Shown: in pieces, positions 8,892 to 18,417 of the stretch
How positions within the stretch are numbered: the stretch's first letter is position 1
How the letters are laid out: each line of letters opens with the position of its first letter
NCBI RefSeq assembly: GCF_944324995.1
Contig: NZ_CALUYL010000019.1
Coordinates: 1 to 62,916 of the forward strand
DNA length: 62,916 nt
Source of the DNA: an uncultured Mailhella sp.
GTDB taxonomy: Bacteria > Desulfobacterota > Desulfovibrionia > Desulfovibrionales > Desulfovibrionaceae
Direction of reading: 5' to 3'
The notes under the pieces: model-generated
The model's database searches: none
Told to the model about the DNA's origin: nothing
Seen by the model: the letters and a program-made list of their open reading frames with translations, nothing else
Program-made: the position numbers and the translations under genes

Positions 8892-10482
8892 CCGTCGCCT
8901 CATCATCTCCGTCGTCATCTGCATTGTCCTGCTTTTCGGCTGGCAGGCCTTTTCCTCCTACATGGGCTGGATTCCTGAACCCGCTCAGCCCACGGCCGAA
9001 GAACAGGCCGCTGCCCAGGCTCCGGCTCCCGCGCCCGCCGCTCCCGTGGTTCCCGTGGCCAAGTTCGTGCCTTCCGAAGGCCGCGAAGTCCGCGTGAACA
9101 CCCCCCTGTACGAGGCCGTCTTCCATTCCGGCGGCGGCGTGCTCCAGTCGTTCCGGCTGAAGACCTACAAGGCCACCATCGATCCCGACTCCCCGCTGTT
9201 CAACATGGTTTCCCCCGCCGCCGCCACGGTGGCTCCCATGGGTCTGCTCGTCAACGGTCAGCCCTCCTGGAACATGGGTCAGTGGAGCTTTGACGGTTCC
9301 GACGTCAATCTTGAAAGCGGCGACGCCACCCTCACCTTCGTGGGCGAGCTGAACGGCGTGCGCATCAACCGCGCCATCACCTTCCACGCCGACACCTATC
9401 TCATGGATGAAAAGGTGACCCTCACCGCCGCAGAAAACGCTCCCGCCACCCGCGTGTCCTACAACCTGGGCGCCACGGACTTCAGCGGCAAGAGCACCTA
9501 CGACACCATGAGCATGGCCTGGGATCTCAAGGGCTCCCTCAAGCGCGACACCGACGTGGACGACCTCACCAAGGAAGGCGTGATGAGCTCCGGAGAAATC
9601 TACTGGGCCGGCGTGATGACCAACTATTTCCTTTCCGCCGTGCTGCCCGAAATGGGTCAGAACAGCGTGTTCAAGGGCCGCATCACCGACGGAGGCGTCT
9701 GGCGCGCCGCCGTGGAACTGCAGGACGTGAACCTCGTCGCCGGTCAGCCTTCCGAGCTCAAGACCTCCTGGTGGATCGGCCCCAAGAGCCGCGATCTGCT
9801 CGACGCCGCCCCCAACAAGCTGAAGTCCTCCATCGACATGGGCATCTTCACCTTCCTCGCCGTGCCCCTGCTCAAGCTGCTCACCATCTTTGAAGAATTC
9901 CTCGGCAACTGGGGCTTCGCCATCATTCTGCTGACCATTCTCATCAAGATCGTGTTCTGGCCTCTCTCCCGCAAGAGCTTCAAGTCCATGGAGCAGATGA
10001 AGAGACTCCAGCCCATGATGAAGCAGCTGCAGGAGAAGTACAAGAACGACAAGGAAGCCCTCAGCCGCGAAATGATGCAGCTCTACAAGACCTACGGCGT
10101 CAACCCCATGGGCGGCTGCCTTCCCATTCTCATTCAGCTGCCCGTGTTCATCGCCCTCTATCAGGCCCTGCTCAACTGCATCGAACTGCGTCACGCCTCC
10201 TTCATCACCTACCTGCCCGGCACCGACATCTTCTGGCTCGCCGACCTGTCCGTGAAGGATCCGCTCTACATCACGCCGCTCGTCATGGGCGCCACCATGT
10301 TCCTGCAGCAGTGGCTCAGCCCCGCCATGGGCGATCCGCAGCAGCGCAAGATCATGCTCATCATGCCCGTGGTGTTCACGGTCATGTTCATCAACTTCCC
10401 CTCCGGTCTGGTGCTGTACTGGCTCTGCAACAACATTCTGTCCATCATCCAGCAGTCCTGGACCCTGCACAAAACCAAGTAG
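8884..10482 (+). CDS. yidC: Membrane protein insertase YidC
   Basis: 532 residues, the Gram-negative long form. An N-terminal membrane anchor (residues 6-25), a Pro/Ala-rich linker, a large periplasmic beta domain (about 70-310) and the C-terminal five-helix 60KD_IMP core (about 330-525) with the [15 protein letters not shown] and [23 protein letters not shown] segments are visible. It inserts membrane proteins alone or with SecYEG. It overlaps yidD by eight bases and is followed by jag after 12 bases. Confidence 0.97.
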   Translation: MDNRRLIISVVICIVLLFGWQAFSSYMGWIPEPAQPTAEEQAAAQAPAPAPAAPVVPVAKFVPSEGREVRVNTPLYEAVFHSGGGVLQSFRLKTYKATIDPDSPLFNMVSPAAATVAPMGLLVNGQPSWNMGQWSFDGSDVNLESGDATLTFVGELNGVRINRAITFHADTYLMDEKVTLTAAENAPATRVSYNLGATDFSGKSTYDTMSMAWDLKGSLKRDTDVDDLTKEGVMSSGEIYWAGVMTNYFLSAVLPEMGQNSVFKGRITDGGVWRAAVELQDVNLVAGQPSELKTSWWIGPKSRDLLDAAPNKLKSSIDMGIFTFLAVPLLKLLTIFEEFLGNWGFAIILLTILIKIVFWPLSRKSFKSMEQMKRLQPMMKQLQEKYKNDKEALSREMMQLYKTYGVNPMGGCLPILIQLPVFIALYQALLNCIELRHASFITYLPGTDIFWLADLSVKDPLYITPLVMGATMFLQQWLSPAMGDPQQRKIMLIMPVVFTVMFINFPSGLVLYWLCNNILSIIQQSWTLHKTK

Positions 10483-10494
10483 CAGGGGAAAGAT

Positions 10495-11553
10495 ATGAGC
10501 GAATCCAAAGAATTCCTTGGCAAAACACTGGATGCGGCCATCGCGGAGGCGTGCTCCTACTACGATGTGCCCAGAGAAAAACTGGAAATAGAAATCATTG
10601 AAGACGCAAAAACGGGCATCTTCGGCATCGTAGGCGCCCGCAAGGCAAAAATACGCGCCCGCCTGGCAACGCTCCCCGACTTCATGCAGGGATCGTCCGC
10701 CCAGGAAAAATCCGAACGCCAGGAAGGCCGCCGCCGCGGACGCAACGAACGCCGCCGCGAAAAGACCGACGCTTCGGACGCTCAGAAAGAAGAACAAAAA
10801 GAACGCAAGGAAAAACGCCAGGACGCGGAACGGGAAAATCAGGAAGAAAAATCCGAACGCGTGCTGCCCGCCATACGCACGGCAGGCGTGCCCGCCCTGA
10901 CTCAGGCCGACACCGACGCCGGCGTCGAAGCCGACGCGCAGGACAAGGCCGAAGACGCGGAAGACGCTCCCCGCTCCCGCCGTTCCCGCCAGAGCCGCGG
11001 CGCCCGCAAGGAATCCGCGCAGAAGAGCGAAGAGAACGACGGCCTGGAAAGCTCCCTGCCCCGCGTTCCCCTGGCCGAACTGGATCAGGAACGCCTCACG
11101 GAAGTCACGAAGAACATCGTCAGCCGCCTGGTGGCCCCCATTCTGGACATGGCTCCGGAAAACGTGGACCTCTCGGTGGACATCGGCGAAGACCGCGTTC
11201 AGATTTCCGTGAAGAGCGAAGACACGGGTCTGCTCATCGGCCGCGACGGACAGAACCTCGCCGCCGTGCAGTATCTCGCCTCCCGCATGATCACGCGCGC
11301 CATCGGCTCGCAGGTGCGTCTGCAGGTCGATGCCGGCGACTATCACGTCCGCCAGGACTCCCGCCTGCAGGAACTCGCCCTCGCCCTCGCCGAAAAGGTG
11401 AAGGCCACCGGCAAGGTGCAGACCACCCGTCCGCTCAGCGCCTATCAGCGAAGAGTCATCCATCTGGCCCTTCAGGACGATCCCGACGTGCAGACGCGCA
11501 GTTCCGGCGAAGGGGCGCTCAAACACGTTGTCATCCTGCGCCGCAAGGACTAA
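10495..11553 (+). CDS. jag: Jag/KhpB RNA-binding protein (Jag_N, KH, R3H)
   Basis: 352 residues. Residues 1-55 form the Jag_N domain (GKTLDAAIAEACSYYDVPREKLEIEI...). Residues of about 70-185 are a strongly charged Arg/Glu/Lys linker, longer than usual. The KH domain follows, with the loop LLIGRDGQNLAAVQYLASR, and the R3H domain near the end has the signature PLSAYQRRVIHLALQ. Jag/KhpB proteins bind RNA and affect cell elongation; in this cluster the gene is almost always next to yidC. A terminator follows at once. Confidence 0.93.
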   Translation: MSESKEFLGKTLDAAIAEACSYYDVPREKLEIEIIEDAKTGIFGIVGARKAKIRARLATLPDFMQGSSAQEKSERQEGRRRGRNERRREKTDASDAQKEEQKERKEKRQDAERENQEEKSERVLPAIRTAGVPALTQADTDAGVEADAQDKAEDAEDAPRSRRSRQSRGARKESAQKSEENDGLESSLPRVPLAELDQERLTEVTKNIVSRLVAPILDMAPENVDLSVDIGEDRVQISVKSEDTGLLIGRDGQNLAAVQYLASRMITRAIGSQVRLQVDAGDYHVRQDSRLQELALALAEKVKATGKVQTTRPLSAYQRRVIHLALQDDPDVQTRSSGEGALKHVVILRRKD

Positions 11554-11560
11554 CATGATG

Positions 11561-11593
11561 CGCCCGGCAGACAACGAGTTTGCCGGGCGCTTT
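11561..11593 (+). terminator. Terminator of the rpmH-jag operon
   Basis: CGCCCGGCA...TGCCGGGCG hairpin followed by a weak CTTT tract. Confidence 0.7.
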
Positions 11594-11718
11594 CGTACCC
11601 CCCTTCCGCTCCGGTTCACGCGCTCCGGGGCGGCCACGCTCCAACGCCGCGCGCCTTTTCCCGACAGCACGCCGCATCGTTCTCCGCACGGGAAAGCACT
11701 CTTAAAAAGGAGTTTCTG

Positions 11719-12375
11719 ATGAACAAGCCAAGCATCGGCCTTGCCCCCGAAGGGGCGCCCATCATCGGCCTGCTGACGGTCCTTTCCCTCTGCTCCGCCA
11801 TTCTGGACTGGTGGCCCGTCACGATTGCGGCCCTTATCCTGCTGTGGTTTTCCGTCCATTTCTTCCGCGATCCCGAACGTGTGGTGCCGCAGGAGGAAAA
11901 CATCGCCGTGAGCCCTGCCGACGGTCGCGTCGTCCGCATGGAATCCCGCGTGGATCCCATGAGCGGCGAAAGCAGACTGTGCATCTCCATCTTCATGAAC
12001 ATCTTCAGCGTACACGTGAACCGCGTTCCCGTCGGCGGAACCGTCACCGCCATACGCTATCTGCCCGGCAAGTTCTTCAACGCCGCGCTGGACAAGGCTT
12101 CCACCGACAACGAGCAGTGCCTCTGGCAGATGCGCGACGACAACGGCGACTCCTGGACCTTCGTGCAGATCGCCGGACTCATCGCCCGCCGCATCGTGCC
12201 CCACGCCGAACAGGGCGATTCCTTCAAAAGAGGACAGCGTTTCGGCATGATACGTTTCGGTTCCCGCGTTGACGTCTATCTGCCCGCCGACTATACTTCT
12301 GCAGTTTCCATCGGCGAAAACGTCTTTGCCGGTCAGACTGTTCTGGCCAAGAAGTCCGCTTCCGAAGAAGCGTAA
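11719..12375 (+). CDS. psd: Phosphatidylserine decarboxylase proenzyme, short form
   Basis: 218 residues, typical of the short PSD-A form. It decarboxylates phosphatidylserine to phosphatidylethanolamine and is self-cleaved at a Gly-Ser pair to make a pyruvoyl group; here the site is the RFGSRVDVYLP segment near residue 180. The conserved FHRDP-like FFRDPERVVP, SPADGRV and MNIFSVHVNRVPV motifs are present, and an N-terminal membrane segment precedes them. An AAAAAGGAG site leads the ATG. The pssA gene follows 11 bases later, so precursor synthesis and decarboxylation are co-expressed. Confidence 0.95.
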   Translation: MNKPSIGLAPEGAPIIGLLTVLSLCSAILDWWPVTIAALILLWFSVHFFRDPERVVPQEENIAVSPADGRVVRMESRVDPMSGESRLCISIFMNIFSVHVNRVPVGGTVTAIRYLPGKFFNAALDKASTDNEQCLWQMRDDNGDSWTFVQIAGLIARRIVPHAEQGDSFKRGQRFGMIRFGSRVDVYLPADYTSAVSIGENVFAGQTVLAKKSASEEA

Positions 12376-12386
12376 GAGAGGCTCTC

Positions 12387-13187
12387 ATGCGCGATCCCAA
12401 CAAGCCCGTTCCCCGCGGCGTCTATATTCTGCCCAATCTGTTCACCACGGCCAGCCTCTTTGCCGGCTTCTTCAGCATCATTCTCGCATTCAAGGATCAG
12501 TTCGACCTCGCGGCCTGGGCCATTCTCGTGGGCGCCGCCATGGACGGACTCGACGGCAAGGTGGCGCGACTCACCGGCACGGCCAGCCAGTTCGGCATCG
12601 AATACGACTCCCTCGCCGACGACGTGACCTTCGGCGTGGCACCCGGTCTGCTTGCCTACGCCTGGCAGCTGCACAACTTCGGCCGTCTCGGCCTCGCCGT
12701 GGCCTTCCTGTTCTGCGGCTGCGCCGCCCTGCGCCTGGCCCGCTTCAACGTGGGCGTGTCCACCACGTCCAAGCGCTTCTTCGTGGGACTGCCCAGCCCC
12801 GCCTGCGCCTGCGTCATGGCCACGTTCGTGCTGTTCATGCCCTACTATCCCGACTTTCTCATGCCCGTCCTGCCCGGGCTGACGCTGATTCTCTCCGTCA
12901 TTGTGCCGCTGCTCATGGTGAGCCGCGTGCGCTATTTTTCCTTCAAGGAATTCGGCTTCATCAAGGCCCATCCCTTCCAGACCATGGTCGCCACGCTCAT
13001 CGTGCTCAGCATGGTGTTCTCGCTGCCGCGCCTGTTCTGCTTCCTCATTCTCATAGGCTACGTCATTTCCGGCCCGGCCTACACCTACATTCTGCGCCGC
13101 AGAGGCCGTCAGCTTGATCCCGAAGCCGCGGACGCCGCCAGGGCCGCAGCCAAGGCCGAAACGGCTTCCGAAAAGGCCGCAGAATAG
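12387..13187 (+). CDS. pssA: CDP-diacylglycerol-serine O-phosphatidyltransferase
   Basis: 266 residues. The CDP-alcohol phosphatidyltransferase signature D-x2-D-G-x2-A-R-x8-G-x3-D-x3-D is complete in the AAMDGLDGKVARL...FGIEYDSLADD stretch. Several membrane segments follow, and the C-terminus is an Ala/Lys-rich cytoplasmic tail. It makes phosphatidylserine at the inner membrane from CDP-diacylglycerol, the substrate of the upstream Psd. Confidence 0.95.
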   Translation: MRDPNKPVPRGVYILPNLFTTASLFAGFFSIILAFKDQFDLAAWAILVGAAMDGLDGKVARLTGTASQFGIEYDSLADDVTFGVAPGLLAYAWQLHNFGRLGLAVAFLFCGCAALRLARFNVGVSTTSKRFFVGLPSPACACVMATFVLFMPYYPDFLMPVLPGLTLILSVIVPLLMVSRVRYFSFKEFGFIKAHPFQTMVATLIVLSMVFSLPRLFCFLILIGYVISGPAYTYILRRRGRQLDPEAADAARAAAKAETASEKAAE

Positions 13188-13208
13188 CCTTTGCATGTTT
13201 TGCTGCCG

Positions 13209-13246
13209 AAAAGGCCGTCGCTTCCAGAGCGACGGCCTTTTCTTTT
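13209..13246 (+). terminator. Rho-independent terminator after pssA
   Basis: AAGGCCGTCGCT...AGCGACGGCCTT stem followed by TTCTTTT. Confidence 0.9.
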
Positions 13247-13515
13247 GCCGGCAAAGCGCCTGCGCGCCGGGCGAAGCGCTCCAATCCCTCGCACGCGCCG
13301 AACGTGCACTCCCCTCCGCCGTTTTCCTTTTCCACCTCCGCCTCTCCACGCCCCGGCTTCGCGCCGAGCAGCTTCCGCCTGTGCGCCCTGCACAGAAGCA
13401 ACGCCTTTGTGTTACGTTATCTTACAATTCTGCCAAAGTGTTGCACCATCTTGTTGAGCACGCGCCTTTTCCGCTATACTGCGTCTGCAATCAACCTCAT
13501 GTCACAGAAGGTATT
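13247..13515. other. Intergenic region upstream of the MBL gene
   Basis: Cys/Pro-coding-looking C-rich sequence with no convincing gene, then the promoter at 13451-13480. Confidence 0.4.
13451..13480 (+). promoter_or_regulatory. Probable promoter of the Tat-exported MBL gene
   Basis: TTGTTG and TATACT with an 18-base spacer, about 35 bases before the ATG at 13516. Confidence 0.5.
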
Positions 13516-14484
13516 ATGAACAATATTTCTCGTCGCCGTTTTCTGGCCCTGAGCTGCTGCGCGGCCGGAGCCTCCCTTTTTCCCGCCCTTGTCTCCCCGG
13601 CGCAGGCCGCAACGCTCAGCACGGCCGAAGTCAACCGTCTCTTCCAGAAGCTCGGAGCCGAAAAGAAGGCTCCCAAGGAACTGGACGCATGGATTCATGA
13701 CCCCGCCGCCCAGAAAATCGCTCCCTATCAGGCTTTCGACAACGTCTGGCAGGTAGGCATCGCCTGGGTGTCCTCCTGGGCCGTCAAAACCAGCGACGGC
13801 TGGGTGCTCATCGACACCACGCACGAGCCCTTTGTGGATTTTCTCATCGAGAATCTCCGCACCGTGGGCATTGCTCATGAGGACGTCAAACTGGTGCTCA
13901 TGACGCACGGGCATTTCGATCACGTGGGCGGCTACTACCGTCTTAAGCCGCTGCTGAAAAACGCCCGCTTCGTCATGACGGAACGCGGCTGGAACGAAGC
14001 CTTCCGCTACGCAGGCGAAAGCAGGGGAACTCCCAAGGAATGGAAGATGCTCGAAGAAAAGGACGTCGTGGCCAAGGACGGCGATCAGCTGCGCTGCGGC
14101 GACAGCGTGTTCACCGTGCTTGAAACGCCGGGACACACCTGGGGCACGGCTTCGTACATGTACGACGTGCGCCGGGGCGACAAGAGCTACAAGGCCGTCA
14201 CCGTGGGCGGACAGGGGCTGAACGCCATTGAAGGGCCCGACCAGGTCCGAGCCTACATCAAAAGCATGGAACGCCTCGGTCAGCCTTCACTGAACATTGA
14301 AGTGGACCTCGCGGCCCATCCCTTCTCCTCCGGGCTTGCGGATCTCATTCCCGCGCTGCGCAGCCTGAAGCCTTCCGATCCTCATCCTCTCGTCAACCGC
14401 GCCGCCTACCTGAATCGCCTGAAGAAGCTCAACGAGGGAGCCGCCGCCCGGCTGAAGCAGGAACTGGCCAAGGCCGGAGCCTGA
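13516..14484 (+). CDS. Tat-exported metallo-beta-lactamase-fold hydrolase, B3-like
   Basis: 322 residues. The first 34 form a twin-arginine signal (SRRRFLAL, hydrophobic stretch, then AQA-A). The mature part is an MBL fold: LMTHGHFDHVGG gives the HxHxDH zinc motif, TPGHTWGTASY gives the third His, and a DLAAHPF segment near residue 275 matches the last zinc His of subclass B3. Start at 13516 follows an AGAAGG site. The B3-like pattern and export resemble subclass B3 beta-lactamases, but many such proteins are lactonases or unknown hydrolases, so resistance should not be assumed. It is a single-gene unit. Confidence 0.75.
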   Translation: MNNISRRRFLALSCCAAGASLFPALVSPAQAATLSTAEVNRLFQKLGAEKKAPKELDAWIHDPAAQKIAPYQAFDNVWQVGIAWVSSWAVKTSDGWVLIDTTHEPFVDFLIENLRTVGIAHEDVKLVLMTHGHFDHVGGYYRLKPLLKNARFVMTERGWNEAFRYAGESRGTPKEWKMLEEKDVVAKDGDQLRCGDSVFTVLETPGHTWGTASYMYDVRRGDKSYKAVTVGGQGLNAIEGPDQVRAYIKSMERLGQPSLNIEVDLAAHPFSSGLADLIPALRSLKPSDPHPLVNRAAYLNRLKKLNEGAAARLKQELAKAGA

Positions 14485-14574
14485 GCGCCGAAGCCGCGTT
14501 TTCCCTTCCCGCCCCCCGCCGTCAGAGACTCCGCGCCCGGGGCACAATCGCCGAAAACAGCTCAGCCTGCAAGA

Positions 14575-14612
14575 AAAGGGCCCCGTCCTGCACAGAACGG
14601 AGCCCTTTTTCT
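14575..14612 (+). terminator. Rho-independent terminator after the MBL gene
   Basis: GGGCCCCGTCCTG...CAGAACGGAGCCC stem with a few mismatches, then five T. Confidence 0.85.
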
Positions 14613-14764
14613 GCATGAACAACATGTTCTGCGCCGGACGTCCAATCCCGGCAAATCATCTCTCTTCTTTCGTGCCGTCAGGAGAATTTCCGCCGCACTC
14701 TTTCTGCAACCACACCTAAAAATCTTTGCGAGCAAATGCCGCGGACTATGACCGCTCGACGGTT

Positions 14765-15778
14765 CTACCGATAATTTTCCAGCAGAAACATGGGCTTGAT
14801 GGCCACCACCTCGTCGTATTCCGTCTGGTTGACCTTCACGTCCGAATTCAGCGAACGAAGCACGGCCTTCATATCCTCATACGCTTCGGGAATGGTTTCG
14901 GAACGGCCTTCGCGTATGGAGCGCATCATGCGCGTCAGCGTGGCCGGATGCGCGTAGCGGGCGGGCAGCGGGAAGTCGGGATAGTCGCGCAGGTAGGCAT
15001 CCAGATCGGCCCGGGCGCTGTCCAGCGCGGCCGCAATGGCGCGACTGTTGTTGCGCGCCGTGGGCAGCACGTGAGCGCTGGCAAAAAAGAACAGCGCGGC
15101 AAGACCGATGAGCGTCACGTACATGCCGTAATCGCCCGACCCGGTCAGCCACGTGTAGGCGCCGTAGACGGACGCCGCGAGCGCCAGGCAGAAAATGGCG
15201 AGCGCCACCCACTTGTGCGCGGGATTGGTGAGCTGATCCACGCGTCTGGCCTTGCTCGCCGCGGCAAGCCGCGTGGTCAGATCGGGGCGCTTTTCAAGAA
15301 ATTCCCGGGCCTGGCGCAGCTCATTGAGGCTTTTCTCCGCCGCGGGAGAAAGATGCTTCACATATCTGGCCTCTTCCGCGGCCCTGGCCTCGGCGAGCTT
15401 TCGGGCCGCCGCCTCGGACATGGTCTTGATGTGCGGAAAGCGATGCTGAATCTCCGCAAGCATCATGTCCACATGGCTTTCATGCTTGAAGGTACACTGC
15501 ACATGCTCCCCGTTGTCGTATTCCACCACAAGATAGGGAATGGAGCCGAAGATGCCCTTGCCGGTGAAGCCGCCCTTGCTCATGGCCACGCGCTTGTAGG
15601 CGCGCTGAATGTTGGACGCGGGAATGTAGAAGCGGCGCTCCATGAAAATACTGTTCAGGTACAGCGCCTTCTGCCCGACGCCGCAGGGACCGAAGACAAG
15701 GCAGGACTTTCTATCCTCCTTCAAATCCTTGTCGTTCAGCCCTGCGCTGCCGAGTCTGGCCGGTTTGAAATACAGCAT
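14765..15778 (-). CDS. Membrane protein of unknown function
   Basis: 337 residues that I do not recognise. The first 115 residues look like a compact mixed beta domain (CLVFGPCGVGQKALYLNSIFMERRFYIP and SIPYLVVEYDNGEHVQCTFKHE), possibly a PH-like fold. A coiled-coil-like Ala/Arg/Glu helix follows (about 120-180), then two membrane segments at about 189-208 and 219-235 and a 100-residue cytoplasmic helix-rich tail. ATG at 15778 is chosen because it has GGGAG before it; a GTG lies one codon upstream. It converges with the MBL gene and is not in an operon. Confidence 0.65.
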   Translation of the reverse strand: MLYFKPARLGSAGLNDKDLKEDRKSCLVFGPCGVGQKALYLNSIFMERRFYIPASNIQRAYKRVAMSKGGFTGKGIFGSIPYLVVEYDNGEHVQCTFKHESHVDMMLAEIQHRFPHIKTMSEAAARKLAEARAAEEARYVKHLSPAAEKSLNELRQAREFLEKRPDLTTRLAAASKARRVDQLTNPAHKWVALAIFCLALAASVYGAYTWLTGSGDYGMYVTLIGLAALFFFASAHVLPTARNNSRAIAAALDSARADLDAYLRDYPDFPLPARYAHPATLTRMMRSIREGRSETIPEAYEDMKAVLRSLNSDVKVNQTEYDEVVAIKPMFLLENYR

Positions 15779-15827
15779 CACAACTCCCGGAGAGATGAAG
15801 TTTGGTTCATGCGCCAGGCGCAGAACA

Positions 15828-15862
15828 AAGAAAAAGGGGGCCGTCTCTGCGGACGGCCCCCT
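15828..15862 (-). terminator. Terminator of cstA
   Basis: GGGGGCCGTC...GACGGCCCCC hairpin; on the minus strand it is followed by TTTTTCTTT. Confidence 0.85.
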
Positions 15863-15980
15863 CGCACTCTGAAACAGAGGGATCTGGAGCGCCTCGGCGT
15901 TCCGTCACTGCATGTTCAAAAGAAGGCAGCAGCCTCTTTCAGAAGTTTTTCCGCGCCGCCTTTGAAAAGCGGCCGCAGCG

Positions 15981-17426
15981 TTACGCGTGCCTGCGGGTGG
16001 CGCGCAGGAACAGGCTGAGGAACAGCGCGGCCACGACCACGCCGATCACATAGGCCACGGCGGTGGGCAGCTTCACCACAAGGCCGAGGCATTCGGGGGC
16101 CATGCAGAAGTAGGTGCTCGACACGGCGCTCATGAAGGTGGCGGGCACGGCGGTGATCCAGTAGTTCTTCTTGTTCAGGAAGAGGTACATGGAGGCGGCC
16201 CAGAGCACGATCATGGCCAGGGTCTGGTTGGTCCAGCTGAAGTAGCGCCACACGATGGTGTAGTCGAGCTGGCTGATGAGCGCGCCCGCGCCGAGCAGCG
16301 GCACGCAGAAGAGGAGACGGTTCTTGTAGCTGGTCTGGGAGACCTTGAACCAGTCGGCCAGCACCAGACGGGCGGAACGGAAGGCCGTGTCGCCGGAGGT
16401 GATGGGGCAGGCGATGACGCCGACCATGGCAAGGCCGATGCCTATGCCGCCCATGGTCTTGCTGCACACGTCGTAGATGGCGGCGGACTGACCGGCGCCG
16501 AGGCTGGCGAGCAGACCGGTGGTCTGACCGTTGGTGACTTCATAGATGGTGCAGCCGGCGGCGGCCCAGATGAGGGCGATGATGCCTTCGCACACCATGG
16601 CGCCGTAGAACACGAAGCGGCCCTGATGTTCACTCTTCATGCAGCGGGCCATGAGGGGCGACTGCGTGGCGTGGAAGCCGGAAATGGCGCCGCAGGCCAC
16701 GGTGATGAACATGAAGGCCCAGATGGGCGTGCCCTTGGGATGCATGTTGGTGAAGTGATCCCAGAGTTCGGGAATCTGATAGGCGGGATTGATCACAATG
16801 CCGGCGCCCACGCCCACGGCCATGATGATGAGGCAGATGCCGAAGACGGGATAGATCTTGCCGATGATCTTGTCGATGGAAATGAAGGTGGCGATGAAGT
16901 AGTACACCAGCACCACGGTCAGCCAGAAGGAAGCGTTCAGCAGAATGCCGGAAGCGCCGGCTTCGCTGCACAGCTTGACGATGAGGCCGGCGGGACCAAC
17001 GGCGAACACGGTGCCGACCATGACGAGCAGCACCACGGAGAAGACGCGCATGACGGTCTTCATGGTGGAGCCGAGGTAGATGCCGGTGATTTCGGAGACC
17101 GAAGCGCCGTTGTTTCGCTCACTGGTCATGCCGGAGAAGAAGTCGTGGACGCCGCCGGCGAAGATGGTGCCGAAGGTGATCCACAGGAACACCACGGGGC
17201 CCCAGAGCGCGCCCTGCAGCGCGCCGAAGATGGGTCCGAGACCGGCGATGTTCAGCAGCTGAATGAGGAACAGCTTCCACTGGGGAAGCACCACATAGTC
17301 AACGCCGTCGTTGATGACGACGGCGGGAGTTTCCCGGTCGTCCGGACCAAAGGTGTTCTCTACCATCTTGCCGTAGGTAAAGTAGCCTATGATCAGAAGA
17401 GCCAGGCACAGAAAGAAACTAACCAT
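15981..17426 (-). CDS. cstA: Carbon starvation protein CstA family transporter
   Basis: 481 residues with about 13 membrane segments. The family signatures are clear: the N-terminal GYFTYGKMVENTFGPDDRETPA, the LLNIAGLGPIFGALQGALWGP stretch, and GGVHDFFSGMTSERN. This is the short type (about 480 residues) rather than the 700-residue E. coli form. CstA and BtsT proteins import pyruvate or peptides; pyruvate uptake would suit a pyruvate- and lactate-using anaerobe. It is a monocistronic gene with its own promoter and terminator. Confidence 0.9.
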   Translation of the reverse strand: MVSFFLCLALLIIGYFTYGKMVENTFGPDDRETPAVVINDGVDYVVLPQWKLFLIQLLNIAGLGPIFGALQGALWGPVVFLWITFGTIFAGGVHDFFSGMTSERNNGASVSEITGIYLGSTMKTVMRVFSVVLLVMVGTVFAVGPAGLIVKLCSEAGASGILLNASFWLTVVLVYYFIATFISIDKIIGKIYPVFGICLIIMAVGVGAGIVINPAYQIPELWDHFTNMHPKGTPIWAFMFITVACGAISGFHATQSPLMARCMKSEHQGRFVFYGAMVCEGIIALIWAAAGCTIYEVTNGQTTGLLASLGAGQSAAIYDVCSKTMGGIGIGLAMVGVIACPITSGDTAFRSARLVLADWFKVSQTSYKNRLLFCVPLLGAGALISQLDYTIVWRYFSWTNQTLAMIVLWAASMYLFLNKKNYWITAVPATFMSAVSSTYFCMAPECLGLVVKLPTAVAYVIGVVVAALFLSLFLRATRRHA

Positions 17427-17861
17427 ACAAACAACCTCTCAAGTGTCGGCGTCCTCTCCATGCATCCCTCATGCAGGGAAGGCGCCGAAGATTCTAGAAG
17501 GCAAGTATTCCACTTGACAAATTTATGCAAGGCGATACATTGACCGACCCTTGAGCTTTTTGAGAAAAAAAGCTCTAATCGGGCCATATCACATATCTTT
17601 ATTTAATATGTTTTTTTGAAGGCCGTCGTCCGGGCACAAGACGTTCTTCCGAATCCTCCGCACAGGCCGAAAATCGCGCTGCGGCGTCGTTGGCTCGCCT
17701 TGAAGCACAACAAACACGCGCGCCCGGCCCGATGCAGAAAGACGATTCGCGTCCGAGACGCCTTTTGCGCCGAACGCCGGACAAGAGCCCCTCCCTTCCT
17801 TTCGGGCCTGAAAAGGCCGCGCCCGACCGAAGGCCTCCTTCTGCCGACAAAAAATTCAGCC
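17427..17861. other. Intergenic region between cstA and the GNAT gene
   Basis: It holds the cstA promoter (17491-17520, minus), a GAGCTTTTT...AAAAAGCTC hairpin at 17552-17577 and, on the plus strand, a TTGACA at 17514 with TACATT 16 bases on that has no gene behind it. No protein-coding gene is apparent. Confidence 0.45.
17491..17520 (-). promoter_or_regulatory. Probable cstA promoter
   Basis: Reading the minus strand, TTGTCA and TAGAAT with an 18-base spacer, about 65 bases before the start codon. Confidence 0.45.
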
Positions 17862-18347
17862 TCAACGGAAGGTCAGACGCATCTGATACCAGGAAACGTC
17901 GCCGTGCGTGGACGAGGAAAGTCCTTCGTTCTCAAAGCCGAGCGAGGCGTAATAGGGCACGAGCCTCTCCTTGCAGGTAAGCACCACGCCGAGCTTTCCC
18001 CGCTTCCGCGACTCTTCCGTCAAATGACGCACCAGCATGGCGGCATAGCCCCTTCTGCGATACTCGGGCAGCGTGTTGAGTCCGAAAATCATCTGCCAGC
18101 GGCCATCCGGCCTGTGCAGCGAGGCGTCCGCGTACATTTCATCGCGCAGATCGGCTTCGTCCGTGGCCATGCCGTCGATGAACGACGCCAGACGCCCGTC
18201 CTCAAAAAGCAGCCAGAAGCAGTCGGCATACGCCGCCAGACGCTCCCGGAATTCCTCCTCCGTGGCTGCCTCACTGGCAGGGAAGCAGCGCCTTTCCACC
18301 TCGGCCACGGCCGCAAGATCGGCCAGGGTCGCATTTCTTATGAGCAT
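17862..18347 (-). CDS. GNAT family N-acetyltransferase
   Basis: 161 residues, a single GNAT domain. The opening MLIRNATLADLAAVAEVERRCFP is typical, and the acetyl-CoA motif A is seen in LPEYRRRGYAAMLVRHL (the RxxGxA loop); the C-terminal YYASLGFENEG is motif B. The start at 18347 is fixed by GGAGG six bases upstream. It lies 70 bases downstream of the radical SAM gene in the same direction and may share its transcript. The substrate is unknown. Confidence 0.88.
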   Translation of the reverse strand: MLIRNATLADLAAVAEVERRCFPASEAATEEEFRERLAAYADCFWLLFEDGRLASFIDGMATDEADLRDEMYADASLHRPDGRWQMIFGLNTLPEYRRRGYAAMLVRHLTEESRKRGKLGVVLTCKERLVPYYASLGFENEGLSSSTHGDVSWYQMRLTFR

Positions 18348-18417
18348 GAATCCTCCGGCATCGCCGCAGAAGCCCGCCTGTTTCCCAAAAGGACACGGGC
18401 CTGAGGCGCGGGCTCCG

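Noticed and set aside
8755-12204. A 1149-codon open frame on the minus strand opposite rnpA-yidC-jag-psd
   Set aside because: It lies antisense to five well-identified genes, and its Gly/His/Asp-rich product is what GC-rich codon bias creates on the opposite strand. The same holds for long antisense frames at 268-2334, 18073-21873, 39919-42810 and 50058-53321.
13516-14484. Calling the Tat-exported MBL protein an antibiotic-resistance beta-lactamase
   Set aside because: Fold and zinc motifs alone do not show activity on beta-lactams; the family has many other hydrolases.
17513-17577. A small RNA driven by TTGACA/TACATT and ended by the AGCTTTTT hairpin
   Set aside because: The promoter-like boxes are only weak in the -10, and the transcript before the hairpin would be only a few bases long.
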